Source: Pseudomonadales bacterium (GTDB lineage Bacteria > Pseudomonadota > Gammaproteobacteria > Pseudomonadales > Azotimanducaceae). From it: 64,000 nt of DNA. Under the pieces are notes generated by a model that worked only from the letters and a program-made list of their open reading frames with translations, searched no databases and was not told the DNA's origin. Below are positions 17,294 to 26,504 of the stretch, piece by piece; positions within the stretch are counted from its first letter, which is position 1, and each line of letters opens with the position of its first letter. The translations under genes were made by a program, and so were the position numbers. The stretch spans positions 62,001 through 126,000 of the forward strand of contig JAQXDL010000021.1 of NCBI GenBank assembly GCA_029251375.1, read 5' to 3'.

Positions 17294-19372
17294 ATGGGTC
17301 TAACGAATCGGTACGACATCTTGGCGATTGTGCTGGTTTTTATGCTGGCCATATTTTTAGAGAACCGTGAATCATTTTCGATGCTCGAAGATGAGACGCT
17401 CTCTTACCGTCAGTTAGCAAGAACTTATATGGCCCCTGAAGAAGAGGTCGTGCCCATCGAAGACGTGGTACTTATCTACACCGATGAAGCCTTTTTTGAG
17501 GAATACGATAAATTCCCATTACGTCGAACCGATTTATCAACGATTATCGTCCGGTTGAAGAGTATGGGCGCCGCGGTTATCGGGGTCGACATGTTGCTCG
17601 ACTTCAATAGTGCTTATGGCGAAGACCCTTCCTTGGTAGATGCGCTGGTTGAAGCAGAAAACGTTTTAATGGTGTCCACCGCTGAAATGGTTGGGGAGGA
17701 TTTCATTAGTTTAAACAAAGCAATTCCCAGAATTGATGACGTGACAATTTCAGGTTATTCCAACATTTCGTCAAATAGCACGGTGTCTGAGAAGATCGTT
17801 AGGTTGAGGGTTTATCCCGAGATTAATGAATCAATTGGTGAATGGCCATTTTCTGTGCGTGCGGTTATTGCTCTTCTTGGAATAGAACCGGATGAAGTGA
17901 CACTTGAAGATAATGTACTGAGCTTTGCCGGCGAACTCGACGTGCAGCTAGATCAATTTAATGACCTGTACATTGATTTCCCAAAGCTGTCTCATGATGG
18001 CTCAGGTGGCACGGTAAAACTGCATGAGGTGATCGGCATTTCTGCCGCCGATATCCTCTTTGCAGAAGACGAAGAAGAGCTTGAAGATCTTGCTTTTCTG
18101 GTTGAAGGACGAATTGTCCTGATTGGTGAAGTTGCTGAGGTTGCACACGATGAATTTGAAACACCCTTAGGTAATGTGTTCGGGGTAGAAATAATCGCCA
18201 ATACGATAGCGACGATTTTGAAGGGTGGACCGCTGCAAGCCGCGTCAACTTTCGTTGAAATTGTAATTGCAGTTCTACTGATGATGGCCTTTGTAGCGAC
18301 AAGAAATTTATCTAATCCTCTACCACGCAACATGGTCAGTATCTTGATTCTGGTCGCGTACATTGTCGGTGTGTTTTATGTTTATGTGAATGCCGGATTG
18401 GTTCTTTCCATCAGTTACCTGTTGATAGCATCTATACTCTCTATCTTGTTTATCAACGCCCGCTTTTACCTGACAGAGATGGGGCAGAAGGCGCAAATAA
18501 GAGACGCCTTTGGTCAGTATCTTTCGCCTGATGTTGTGGCCGACTTAGTGAAGGATCCAGAAAAATTGAGTTTGGGTGGTGAAGAAAGAGAAATGACGGC
18601 ATTTTTCTCCGATATCGCTGGCTTTTCGACCTTTTCTGAAAATATGACCCCTTCAGAGTTAGTCTATGTGCTGAACGACTATTTGACGGAGATGTGTAAC
18701 ATTATTTTCAACTCGCGCGGCACGGTTGATAAATTCGAGGGCGATGCGATTATCGCATTTTGGGGAGCCCCTGCGATTCAAGAAGACCATGCCAAACTAG
18801 CTTGTTACGCCACCATTGACATGAACCATGCTCTGGTGCCGCTGCGTGAGCGCTGGGCAAAAGAGGGCCGACCAGCCATCAAGGTAAGAATGGGACTAAA
18901 TAGCGGCACGATGGTTGTCGGTAATATGGGTTCAGCGCAGAGAATGGACTACACCATGATGGGCGACTCGGTGAATTTGGCGGCGCGTTTAGAGGGTGCG
19001 AACAAAGCCTACGGGTCAGACTTGATGATTTCAGAGGCGACCTACAAATTGGTGAAAGACGATGTCGATGTACGCGAGTTAGATGTGCTGCGAGTGGTCG
19101 GCAAAAGCGAACCTGTTCGCGTTTATCAATTGTTAGATCGAAAAGACCAAACAGCAGGACTAATTTCGGATCTGGTGATCCAATTTGATCGCGGTATGAA
19201 ATTTTATCGCGATGGTAACTACAAAGATGCACTGGCAGCATTTCGTTTAGCGTTAGCCATCGCACCGCAGGACGGACCCAGTGAGACTTATATTGCCAGA
19301 TGTGGTCAATATATCGCGACGCCACCGCCGGCTAATTGGGACGGTGTCTTCAATTTAGATTCTAAAGGTTAG
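17294..19372 (+). CDS. CHASE2-domain class III adenylate cyclase
   Basis: Membrane receptor cyclase of 692 residues that would make cAMP. Order: an N-terminal helix (about 8-24), a CHASE2 sensor (about 25-315), three membrane helices (about 318-395), a short linker (RDAFGQYLSPDVV), a class III catalytic domain (about 430-610) and a C-terminal TPR-like pair (about 632-670). Catalytic residues are complete: metal aspartates Asp440 (FFSDIAGFS) and Asp484, adenine-selecting Lys480 and Thr554 (DYTMMGD), and transition-state Asn561 and Arg565. The Lys/Thr pair points to ATP rather than GTP. The sensor closely resembles that of the kinase at 11971. BolA follows after 3 bases. Confidence 0.94.
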   Translation: MGLTNRYDILAIVLVFMLAIFLENRESFSMLEDETLSYRQLARTYMAPEEEVVPIEDVVLIYTDEAFFEEYDKFPLRRTDLSTIIVRLKSMGAAVIGVDMLLDFNSAYGEDPSLVDALVEAENVLMVSTAEMVGEDFISLNKAIPRIDDVTISGYSNISSNSTVSEKIVRLRVYPEINESIGEWPFSVRAVIALLGIEPDEVTLEDNVLSFAGELDVQLDQFNDLYIDFPKLSHDGSGGTVKLHEVIGISAADILFAEDEEELEDLAFLVEGRIVLIGEVAEVAHDEFETPLGNVFGVEIIANTIATILKGGPLQAASTFVEIVIAVLLMMAFVATRNLSNPLPRNMVSILILVAYIVGVFYVYVNAGLVLSISYLLIASILSILFINARFYLTEMGQKAQIRDAFGQYLSPDVVADLVKDPEKLSLGGEEREMTAFFSDIAGFSTFSENMTPSELVYVLNDYLTEMCNIIFNSRGTVDKFEGDAIIAFWGAPAIQEDHAKLACYATIDMNHALVPLRERWAKEGRPAIKVRMGLNSGTMVVGNMGSAQRMDYTMMGDSVNLAARLEGANKAYGSDLMISEATYKLVKDDVDVRELDVLRVVGKSEPVRVYQLLDRKDQTAGLISDLVIQFDRGMKFYRDGNYKDALAAFRLALAIAPQDGPSETYIARCGQYIATPPPANWDGVFNLDSKG

Positions 19373-19375
19373 TAA

Positions 19376-19753
19376 ATGTCATTGCAGCAGGGTCCCGTCA
19401 AACTGAAGATCGAAGCAAAGCTCGCTGTTGAGCTGAATCTGGATCATCTCGAGGTTTTAAACGAGAGTAACAATCACAATGTGCCTGCTGGTTCAGAGTC
19501 ACATTTTAAAGTGGTCTTGGTTGCCGATGACTTCCAAGACAAACCTCTGATTGCGCGCCACCGACTCGTTAATAAAATCTTGGCTGACGAGCTTGCATCT
19601 TCAATACACGCATTGTCGATCCATGCTTACACGCAGTCAGAATGGAAAGCTCGACATGGGGATGTGCCAATGTCTCCGCCTTGTCTCGGTGGTAGTTCAA
19701 ATGATGCTTCTAATGGCAGTCCGGCAAGCGATACGCAGGATGCGCAAGCTTAG
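19376..19753 (+). CDS. bolA: BolA family protein
   Basis: Small alpha/beta protein of 125 residues with the BolA core: LEVLNESNNHNVPAG, SHFKVVLV, a conserved His, and LIARHRLVNKIL. Family members work with monothiol glutaredoxins in iron-sulfur cluster trafficking and affect cell morphology and envelope genes. The last 30 residues after WKARHGDVP are Ser/Asp-rich and probably disordered, longer than in E. coli BolA. It starts 3 bases after the cyclase stop and may share its transcript. Confidence 0.88.
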   Translation: MSLQQGPVKLKIEAKLAVELNLDHLEVLNESNNHNVPAGSESHFKVVLVADDFQDKPLIARHRLVNKILADELASSIHALSIHAYTQSEWKARHGDVPMSPPCLGGSSNDASNGSPASDTQDAQA

Positions 19754-19764
19754 GATATTGCATT

Positions 19765-20502
19765 GTGAAGTTTAGTCTTGGCTCTGAAGACCTTGATTTC
19801 ACCGTCGGTGATCAACGTATTCAAGTTATCTTGAAGCGGCAGCGCCGAAAGTCGATCGCGATTCATCTCATCTCTAAGCATCAACCGGTTGAAGTACGTG
19901 CACCACTCAAATGTGCCTGGCGAGACATCATTGGCTTTGTTGAATCAAAACACGTTTGGATTGCCAAGAGCCTAGCGTCACTGCCCAATGACCCACCACC
20001 TCTGAGTTTTGACCACAATTCAACTCATTATTATCTTGGCCAGCCCTACAAATTGCGCCTGTTAAGCGGCCGTGGCTCCGTGCGCATTGCAAAGGATACG
20101 GTCCAGGTTACTGTGGTCGAATCAACTAATGCAGCAAAAGTCGCCCAAGCCCTCGAACGCTTCTACAAAACTCAGAGCGAGCAGATATTCGCGACCCGAC
20201 TCAAGCAATGCGTTGAGAAGTTCCCCGTTGGGGTTATGCCGAGTGGTTTAAGGGTACGAAAAATGAAATCCAGATGGGGCAGCTGTTCGCACCGTGGTGA
20301 AATTTGTTTGAATACACATCTCGTCAAACACTCACCGGAGGTGATTGATATGGTCATAAAACATGAGTTGTGTCATTTAAAACATTTCGCCCACAATGCT
20401 GATTTTTATCAATTGATGGATCTTGCCGAGCCAACCTGGCGCGCCATTGAAACTAAATTGAATAGGGGCCCAATCAGCCCTCGACAGCTTACACTGTTGT
20501 AA
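19765..20502 (+). CDS. YgjP/DUF45-type zinc metallopeptidase
   Basis: Predicted cytoplasmic metalloprotein of 245 residues. The N-terminal part (QRRKSIAIHLI, WIAKSL) and the C-terminal part (RKMKSRWGSCS, LNTHLVKHSPEVID, then HELCHLKHFAHNADFY) are typical of the M48-like YgjP/WLM relatives; His200, Glu201 and His204 form the HExxH zinc site. The substrate is unknown. The start is GTG 19765, 11 bases after bolA. It ends 39 bases before the convergent tesA gene. Confidence 0.88.
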   Translation: MKFSLGSEDLDFTVGDQRIQVILKRQRRKSIAIHLISKHQPVEVRAPLKCAWRDIIGFVESKHVWIAKSLASLPNDPPPLSFDHNSTHYYLGQPYKLRLLSGRGSVRIAKDTVQVTVVESTNAAKVAQALERFYKTQSEQIFATRLKQCVEKFPVGVMPSGLRVRKMKSRWGSCSHRGEICLNTHLVKHSPEVIDMVIKHELCHLKHFAHNADFYQLMDLAEPTWRAIETKLNRGPISPRQLTLL

Positions 20503-20541
20503 GTGCCGGTTTGTGGATTACCCTGATCTTCTGCAATTAGC

Positions 20542-21195
20542 CTATTTGTCGCTGCTCATCAGCGGTTTCAGCACGGGGTAAATATCGTCCAAAATCATCC
20601 ACTGAGCTTCTGCCTTGGGATGAATACCGTCCTGCTGCATTAAACTTCGAGGTGTCGTGACACCTTCGAGCAAATGTGGCACTAACGCAATTTTTTGACC
20701 GTTCGCAACGTCAGCGAAGGAATTTTGAAAGGCGACGGTGTATCGACGACCATAATTTGGCGGTAGTACCATGCCAACTAAGAGTACTCGGATGTCTTCG
20801 ACAGCCGCCATCTCAATCATCTGATTTAGATTCGATTTGATCTTGTCGATTGGATAGCCGCGCAAGCCATCATTACCGCCAAGTTCTAGTATGAGTATAT
20901 TGGGTTGGTGTACGTCGAGCGTTTTAGGTAGTCTTACCAGTCCGCCACCGGTTGTCTCACCACTAACGCTTGCGTTGATGACGGTGTAGTGGGAACCGTC
21001 TTGTTTTAGCTTGTCAGACATCAATTGAACCCAACCCTGTTCGGGTTCCATACCATAGGCTGCGCTAATGCTATCTCCGAAAACGAGAATTTTCGGATCG
21101 TTTGCGCTTGCCAATGAACCGTAAGCTAAACACAGGACAGTCATCCAAACTTTGGAAAGGTGCGTAAAGCGAATTGTGAAATCAGAAACTACCAA
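20542..21195 (-). CDS. tesA: Periplasmic lysophospholipase/arylesterase TesA (SGNH hydrolase)
   Basis: SGNH-fold hydrolase that cleaves acyl thioesters and esters in the periplasm. It has the nucleophile block VFGDSISAAYG, the Gly/Asn blocks (VSGETTGGG, ELGGNDGLRG) and the catalytic DGIHP. An N-terminal signal peptide ends after GSLASA. The only upstream in-frame starts are TTG 21195 and ATG 21144; the TTG gives a normal 31-residue signal with Arg and Lys, while the ATG leaves a 14-residue one, so I prefer TTG. It is divergent from ybbA, the same arrangement as in E. coli. Confidence 0.92.
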   Translation of the reverse strand: MVVSDFTIRFTHLSKVWMTVLCLAYGSLASANDPKILVFGDSISAAYGMEPEQGWVQLMSDKLKQDGSHYTVINASVSGETTGGGLVRLPKTLDVHQPNILILELGGNDGLRGYPIDKIKSNLNQMIEMAAVEDIRVLLVGMVLPPNYGRRYTVAFQNSFADVANGQKIALVPHLLEGVTTPRSLMQQDGIHPKAEAQWMILDDIYPVLKPLMSSDK

Positions 21196-21223
21196 TATAG
21201 ATACTCAAGTTGATGCGAATATT

Positions 21224-21922
21224 ATGATCAAAACCATCGATCTCGGTAAGACCGTACAGACCTCCGAAGGCCAGTTGACTATCTTGAAAGGGATTGACAT
21301 TGAAATCAAGAAGTCTGAAGCCGTTGCGATTGTCGGTGCCTCGGGTTCTGGTAAAACAACCCTGCTAAGCCTTATTGCAGGGTTGGACACACCGAGCTGT
21401 GGCCAGATCTTCCTTGCCGATCAAGAATTGACTGCGATGGATGAAGAACAACGTGCTAAAGCACGGGGAGAATTCGTCGGTTTCGTTTTTCAGACGTTCC
21501 AGCTGTTAGCGAGTTTAACGGCGATCGAGAACGTCATGTTGCCCGCCGAGTTAAAAGGTGACCCCGAGGCTGAAGCTAAAGCGAAGGAGTTATTGGTTAG
21601 GGTCGGCCTTGATCACAGAATGCATCACTACCCGCGCCAACTCTCTGGCGGAGAGCAACAGAGAGTCGCACTTGCCAGAGCATTCGCTTCCTCAGCAAAA
21701 ATATTGTTTGCCGATGAGCCGACCGGGAATTTAGACACAAAGACCGGCGCCACAATTATTGATTTGTTGTTTGAATTGAATCGCGAATTTGGCACAACAC
21801 TCGTACTCGTTACACACGACCTGCGCCTAGCTGCTCGCTGTGACCGGTCAATTCTGATTGACTCCGGTGTTATTACCTCAGAGCCATCAAAGGGCTCTGA
21901 CGCCTCGGTGCTTGAGTCATGA
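21224..21922 (+). CDS. ybbA: ABC transporter ATPase, YbbA/LolD-like
   Basis: ATP-binding subunit paired with the next gene. It has Walker A GASGSGKTT, Q-loop FVFQTFQLL, signature LSGGEQQRVALARA, Walker B ILFADEPTGNLD and the H-loop VTHD. I place the start at ATG 21224 because protein similarity begins there (MIKTIDLGKT); in-frame TTG 21152 or GTG 21176 would extend it into the tesA start. The MacB/LolD-like subfamily works with FtsX-type permeases on envelope lipids or proteins. Its stop overlaps the permease start (ATGA). Confidence 0.93.
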   Translation: MIKTIDLGKTVQTSEGQLTILKGIDIEIKKSEAVAIVGASGSGKTTLLSLIAGLDTPSCGQIFLADQELTAMDEEQRAKARGEFVGFVFQTFQLLASLTAIENVMLPAELKGDPEAEAKAKELLVRVGLDHRMHHYPRQLSGGEQQRVALARAFASSAKILFADEPTGNLDTKTGATIIDLLFELNREFGTTLVLVTHDLRLAARCDRSILIDSGVITSEPSKGSDASVLES

Positions 21923-24435
21923 AGCTTGGTCTAGCGCTAAAGCTATTGTGGCGTGATTGGCGCTCTGGCGAGCTGACTCTGTTACTGGTCTCTTTGCTGA
22001 TCGCTGTGGGAACCGTCACAACCATCACTTTATTCGTTGATCGTCTGCAGCAGGCTTTACTCGCTGAATCAGCGACATTTTTGGCCGCCGATCGGGTTAT
22101 TTCAAGCAATCAACCGATAGATCCGCAAATTTTAATCGAAGCCAGAAGTCGTGGCCTTGGCCAAGCGGAAACTCTAACGTTTTTGTCGATGGTATTTTCA
22201 TCGGAGCGGGCACAGTTTGCCGCCGTTAAGGCCGTTTCTAATACTTACCCACTTCGGGGTGAACTTATCACCTCAGATAAACCTTTTGAATTTGGTGAGA
22301 TCGTCACCTCGGGTCCACCACCTGGTGAGATATGGCTCGAAAGCCGACTACTTCCCTCGTTGGATGTCCGCCCCGGTGATGTATTGGATCTTGGAGTGGC
22401 CAGTTTTGTCGTTAGCAAGGCGTTGATCAAAGAGCCAGATAAGGGTGGTGGTTTTAGTAATACAGGTCCGCGTGTTCTGATGAACCTAAGGGATGTGCCG
22501 TCCACTGAAGTTGTTCAGCCCGGTAGCCGACTAACTTACCGTTATCTTTTCTCAGGTAACAAGGAGGCGCTGGATGACTTTCAAGCTTGGGCGAAACCAC
22601 GTCTAGAGGATAATGTCAGAATGTTTGGTGTGAAAGAGGGTACCGAAGGCATTGGTAATGCCTTGGATAGAGCCGAGCGCTTCCTCTTGCTGGGGGGGTT
22701 GCTAGGCGTCATCTTAGCCGGTGTCGCCATTGCGCTCTCGGCACAGCGTTATTCGCTGCGACATTATGATCACGTCGCTATTTTGAAGACACTTGGTGCC
22801 ACGCCCAATGGCATTGACAGTTTGTTTATTACGATTTTTGTGCTGCTTGGTCTGTTCGGCACAATGCTGGGCAGTGGTGTTGGCTACGTGGCACAGATTG
22901 GCATATCTGCTGCGCTGCAGCCGTTTATTCCCGTTGAGTTACCAGCGCCGGGGATGCGTCCTATTTGGTTAGGTTTAACCACGGGTTTCGTTTGCTTGCT
23001 GTCTTTTGCGCTACCGCCCCTGTTGCAACTTAGATCGACGGAGCCGATTCGTGTTATTCGGCGCGACATTGACGTTAGCTCCGGCACCAACCGACTTGCC
23101 CAGCTTATCGGTGTCATAGGCACTATCGGGTTGATGTGGTGGTACAGTGAAGACCTTGAGTTGACGCTAATGATTTTTTCCGGCGGGGTTGTTGCGCTCG
23201 TTGTGCTATCAGGCATCGCATTTTTGTTACTTAAATCAGGCCGAGTACTGGGGATGCAAGCCGGTAGCGTTTGGCGCTTAGCGTTAGCGGGTATGCAGCG
23301 ACGAGGTCAAGAAAACACGCTGCAGATTCTCGTCTTTGGCTTGGCCATTATGCTGCTACTCATTCTGTTCTTGGTGCGCACGGCGCTCATCGCAGATTGG
23401 CAAGCGCAGATTCCCGTTGATGCGCCGAATCATTTTGCGATGAATATATCGCCGGAAGATGTCGAACCGATTAACAAGCTGTTGGTCGACAACGGTATCC
23501 GCTCACAACCTTTATACCCGATGATTTCCGGTCGAATCTCAAAAGTTAACGGCGAAGTGGCGAAAGAGCGTGAGGAACGCGAGGAGCGTGAAGTACAAAC
23601 CGATGACGATGAGGATAGAGGCCCGCGGGCAACATCAAATCGAAACTTAACCTACGCTGGCGAAATACCTGACGACAATGACATTACCTCTGGACAATGG
23701 TGGGCGGCAGATTATGCCGGTCCTGCCTTAGTCTCGTTGGAACAAGACCTCGCGGTGAGGAACGGTTTGAAAGTTGGTGATGCTCTCGAATTTACTATTC
23801 AAGGTCGTCAGCTTGACGCTGAAGTGGCAAGTATTCGGTCCGTCGCATGGGACAACATGCAGCCTAATTTTTATATTATTTTTTCTCCTGCGGCGCTTGA
23901 GGATTTCCCATCAACTTTCATGACGAGCTTTCATTTAGAAAGGCAAAACAAAATTTTCCTCAATGGACTTCTACGTGAGTTCCCAACCATGACCGTAATT
24001 GAAGTTGATGCGATTATTGAGCAGATAAAAACCATCATCGCGCAGGTTACGATGGCGATAGAATTGGTGCTGGCGTTGATACTAATCTCGGGCGCCCTGG
24101 TGCTGCTTGCTAGTATTCAAGCAAGTATGGATGAACGGTTTAAGCAGCATGCAATTTTGCGAACACTCGGCGCGGGGCGGCGACTCGTCATGGGTAGTCT
24201 AGTAATTGAGTTTTGCGTTCTTGGGTTATTTGCTGGTGTGCTTGCGGCGATAGGTGCTGAAATTACCGTTTATGGACTTGAAGAACAAATTTTCCAGTTG
24301 GACTACGAGCCTAACCCCATGCTGTGGTTGTTAGGGCCTGTGATTGGCGCAGTACTGATCGGTTTGATCGGTACCATCGCGACGCTTAAAGTTGTCAGAA
24401 CACCGCCCACGATCGTTTTGAGGGGCTTGAACTAA
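21919..24435 (+). CDS. ybbP: FtsX-like ABC permease, YbbP type
   Basis: An 838-residue inner-membrane permease with about ten helices: one N-terminal, groups near 260-380 and 400-490, and three at the C-terminus flanking FtsX-like domains (SLRHYDHVAILKTLGA, DERFKQHAILRTLGAG). Large periplasmic regions lie in between. It pairs with the ATPase it overlaps by 4 bases; with TesA nearby the set may act on lysophospholipid or envelope lipid transport (inference). A strongly charged stretch rich in Glu, Arg and Asp (about 550-575) sits in the second periplasmic region. It ends one base before the convergent deacetylase gene. Confidence 0.92.
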   Translation: MKLGLALKLLWRDWRSGELTLLLVSLLIAVGTVTTITLFVDRLQQALLAESATFLAADRVISSNQPIDPQILIEARSRGLGQAETLTFLSMVFSSERAQFAAVKAVSNTYPLRGELITSDKPFEFGEIVTSGPPPGEIWLESRLLPSLDVRPGDVLDLGVASFVVSKALIKEPDKGGGFSNTGPRVLMNLRDVPSTEVVQPGSRLTYRYLFSGNKEALDDFQAWAKPRLEDNVRMFGVKEGTEGIGNALDRAERFLLLGGLLGVILAGVAIALSAQRYSLRHYDHVAILKTLGATPNGIDSLFITIFVLLGLFGTMLGSGVGYVAQIGISAALQPFIPVELPAPGMRPIWLGLTTGFVCLLSFALPPLLQLRSTEPIRVIRRDIDVSSGTNRLAQLIGVIGTIGLMWWYSEDLELTLMIFSGGVVALVVLSGIAFLLLKSGRVLGMQAGSVWRLALAGMQRRGQENTLQILVFGLAIMLLLILFLVRTALIADWQAQIPVDAPNHFAMNISPEDVEPINKLLVDNGIRSQPLYPMISGRISKVNGEVAKEREEREEREVQTDDDEDRGPRATSNRNLTYAGEIPDDNDITSGQWWAADYAGPALVSLEQDLAVRNGLKVGDALEFTIQGRQLDAEVASIRSVAWDNMQPNFYIIFSPAALEDFPSTFMTSFHLERQNKIFLNGLLREFPTMTVIEVDAIIEQIKTIIAQVTMAIELVLALILISGALVLLASIQASMDERFKQHAILRTLGAGRRLVMGSLVIEFCVLGLFAGVLAAIGAEITVYGLEEQIFQLDYEPNPMLWLLGPVIGAVLIGLIGTIATLKVVRTPPTIVLRGLN

Positions 24436-24436
24436 A

Positions 24437-25495
24437 CTATTCTGCGTACCAACTTTGGTCTGTATTTTTTTTCATCCACAGTTGACTATACCAATGATAA
24501 CGATTGCCTTGTGTCGCTGGCATGGTGCAATTGTATCTAGAGCGGCCGATTGGTAAGGGCGTTTTGTTGCGCGCTATCAAGGTCTTGTGCTCGTTATTGA
24601 TAAGTTCGGTCATGCCCCCTGGTCCATAACAGGTGACCTCTGAAACTCTGTAGTTCCCTTCGAGTAACTGTAACGAAAGTGTCGGTATGTCATCATTTTC
24701 CAAAATAGGATCGAGGCTATTGTCGACAATCGGAAAAGGTAGCGTGTTTAGTTTTGTACGGAAGGACTTCATCGCGCTATAGGGTCCAGAGAACGGGAAT
24801 CTAGGAAGTACTAACATCGAGGAGTACTGGCTTGCTGGCCCGCTTTGTTGGCCAACACCTATATAGCCAAGTTCTGCTACCAGCGCGAGAACCTCAGGGT
24901 TATATTCGCCGTAGGGATAAGCTAACTGTTTAGGCGTTGGACCCAGTTCGCGCTCGATGATTTCTTGAGCCAAGACAATCTCTTTTGTTATTCTACCAAT
25001 CCACTCCTCTTTCGATTCGCCTTGTGCCATTCGAACCAAGTGCGCGTGACTATGGGTATGATTTGCAATGCTCGCGCCTGCGCTTTTCATCTCCCTAATG
25101 TGATCCCAAGTCAGATAGCCGTTTCTGCCGACAAGCTGCGTTGCGACAAAGATGGTGAAGGGGAGCTTGTTCTGTTTCAAAATAGGAAACGCGTTGTCGT
25201 AGATATCGATGTATGCATCATCGAATGTAATGCTGACGACCTTGTCCGGTAAAACTGCCTGCTGCGTTATGGCATCTAATAACTTTGTCAAAGGCCAAAT
25301 GCGATAGCCTTCGTCGACGATTGTTTTCATGTGCAGAGAGAACGCCTCAGGGCTAATGCTGGTGCTAATCGGTGTAGAGGCATGTACGTGGTGGTATTGC
25401 ATCAAAACCCCGCCGTGAACTATCTCTGGTTTGGCCGTTGTCTCAACAGAAAAATTCAATAAAAGCAGCAGTGAAAGCCAGGTTAGCTTGGTCAT
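24437..25495 (-). CDS. Exported polysaccharide deacetylase (NodB domain)
   Basis: A 352-residue protein with a signal peptide (cleavage near residue 21). The NodB domain (about 85-240) has the metal and catalytic motifs [17 protein letters not shown] and LAYPYGEY, consistent with a metal-dependent de-N- or de-O-acetylase acting on an extracellular polysaccharide. The N-terminal MQYHHVH and [13 protein letters not shown] match the PgaB/IcaB-like group. The C-terminal 110 residues form a separate beta-rich domain with two cysteines (TCYGPGG, YNCTMPA). The polysaccharide is unknown. It is divergent from ttcA. Confidence 0.9.
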   Translation of the reverse strand: MTKLTWLSLLLLLNFSVETTAKPEIVHGGVLMQYHHVHASTPISTSISPEAFSLHMKTIVDEGYRIWPLTKLLDAITQQAVLPDKVVSITFDDAYIDIYDNAFPILKQNKLPFTIFVATQLVGRNGYLTWDHIREMKSAGASIANHTHSHAHLVRMAQGESKEEWIGRITKEIVLAQEIIERELGPTPKQLAYPYGEYNPEVLALVAELGYIGVGQQSGPASQYSSMLVLPRFPFSGPYSAMKSFRTKLNTLPFPIVDNSLDPILENDDIPTLSLQLLEGNYRVSEVTCYGPGGMTELINNEHKTLIARNKTPLPIGRSRYNCTMPATQGNRYHWYSQLWMKKNTDQSWYAE

Positions 25496-25605
25496 ATAGT
25501 CTCAAACTTAAAATGGGTCGACCACTATGCTACACGAGGTGTAGAATTGCGTCCTCATTTTATATACCAAAGGCTCATATACGGGCTGTTAGGTCACCGC
25601 ATATT

Positions 25606-26478
25606 ATGTCGACAATTGATCACCAGAACGCAGCAGTAACGGAGTCGCGCAGCGATGAACGCGCGCTTGCGTTGGAGCAGAAAAAGGTTTTAAAAAGGCT
25701 AAGACGGGAGGCTGGCAAAGCCATCCAAGACTTTGGCATGATCGAAGAGGGCGATAAGATCATGGTTTGTATATCCGGCGGTAAGGATAGCCTTGCCATG
25801 TTGGACATTTTATTGGGACTGCAAAAGTCTGCACCGATTCACTTCGATCTGGTTGCGGTTAATCTTGATCAAAAGCAACCGGGCTTTCCAGAACATGTAC
25901 TGCCGCAATACTTTGAATCTCTTGGTGTAGATTACGACATCATTGAGGAGGACACCTATTCTATTGTCACCGAGATGGTGCCAGAGGGTAAAACCTATTG
26001 CGGTTGGTGTTCACGATTTCGACGCGCAATACTGTACAAATATGCTAAACAGAATGGCTGCACGAAGGTCGCGCTTGGCCATCACCGCGACGACATTATT
26101 GAAACATTGTTTCTCAATATGTTTCACGGCGGTAAGTTGAAAACAATGCCGGCTAAGCTTCTCAGTGATGATGGTGAAAATGTTGTGATACGGCCATTGG
26201 CATATTGTAAGGAAAAAGATCTCGAGCGTTACGCTGAGTTGATGCATATGCCCATCATCCCTTGTAATTTGTGTGGATCTCAAGAAAACCTGCAAAGACC
26301 AATGATCAAAGCAATGCTTCAAAGTTGGGATAAACAGTTTCCGGGGCGTTTGGAAAGTATCTTCAGGGCAACTACGGACGTTGTGCCTTCGCACCTACTC
26401 GACAGAACTCTACATCAGTTTGGTGGCACAAAAACACAGCAAAAAATAGATGTAATTAATGTAGCTAGCGTGGATTAG
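25606..26478 (+). CDS. ttcA: tRNA 2-thiocytidine(32) synthetase TtcA
   Basis: ATP-dependent iron-sulfur enzyme that thiolates C32 of certain tRNAs. It has the PP-loop SGGKDS, the cysteine pairs YCGWCSRF and PCNLCGSQ that bind the cluster, and [12 protein letters not shown] start it at ATG 25606, giving 290 residues and a normal TtcA N-terminus; the open frame extends to 25438 but that part overlaps the divergent deacetylase gene and has no similarity. It is convergent with the hybrid kinase gene, 26 bases apart. Confidence 0.95.
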   Translation: MSTIDHQNAAVTESRSDERALALEQKKVLKRLRREAGKAIQDFGMIEEGDKIMVCISGGKDSLAMLDILLGLQKSAPIHFDLVAVNLDQKQPGFPEHVLPQYFESLGVDYDIIEEDTYSIVTEMVPEGKTYCGWCSRFRRAILYKYAKQNGCTKVALGHHRDDIIETLFLNMFHGGKLKTMPAKLLSDDGENVVIRPLAYCKEKDLERYAELMHMPIIPCNLCGSQENLQRPMIKAMLQSWDKQFPGRLESIFRATTDVVPSHLLDRTLHQFGGTKTQQKIDVINVASVD

Positions 26479-26504
26479 TCTATCTTAGACGATCATTACC
26501 TCGG

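Noticed and set aside
25438-25605. N-terminal extension of TtcA by 56 residues
   Set aside because: It overlaps the divergent deacetylase coding region, shows no family similarity, and ATG 25606 gives a normal TtcA.
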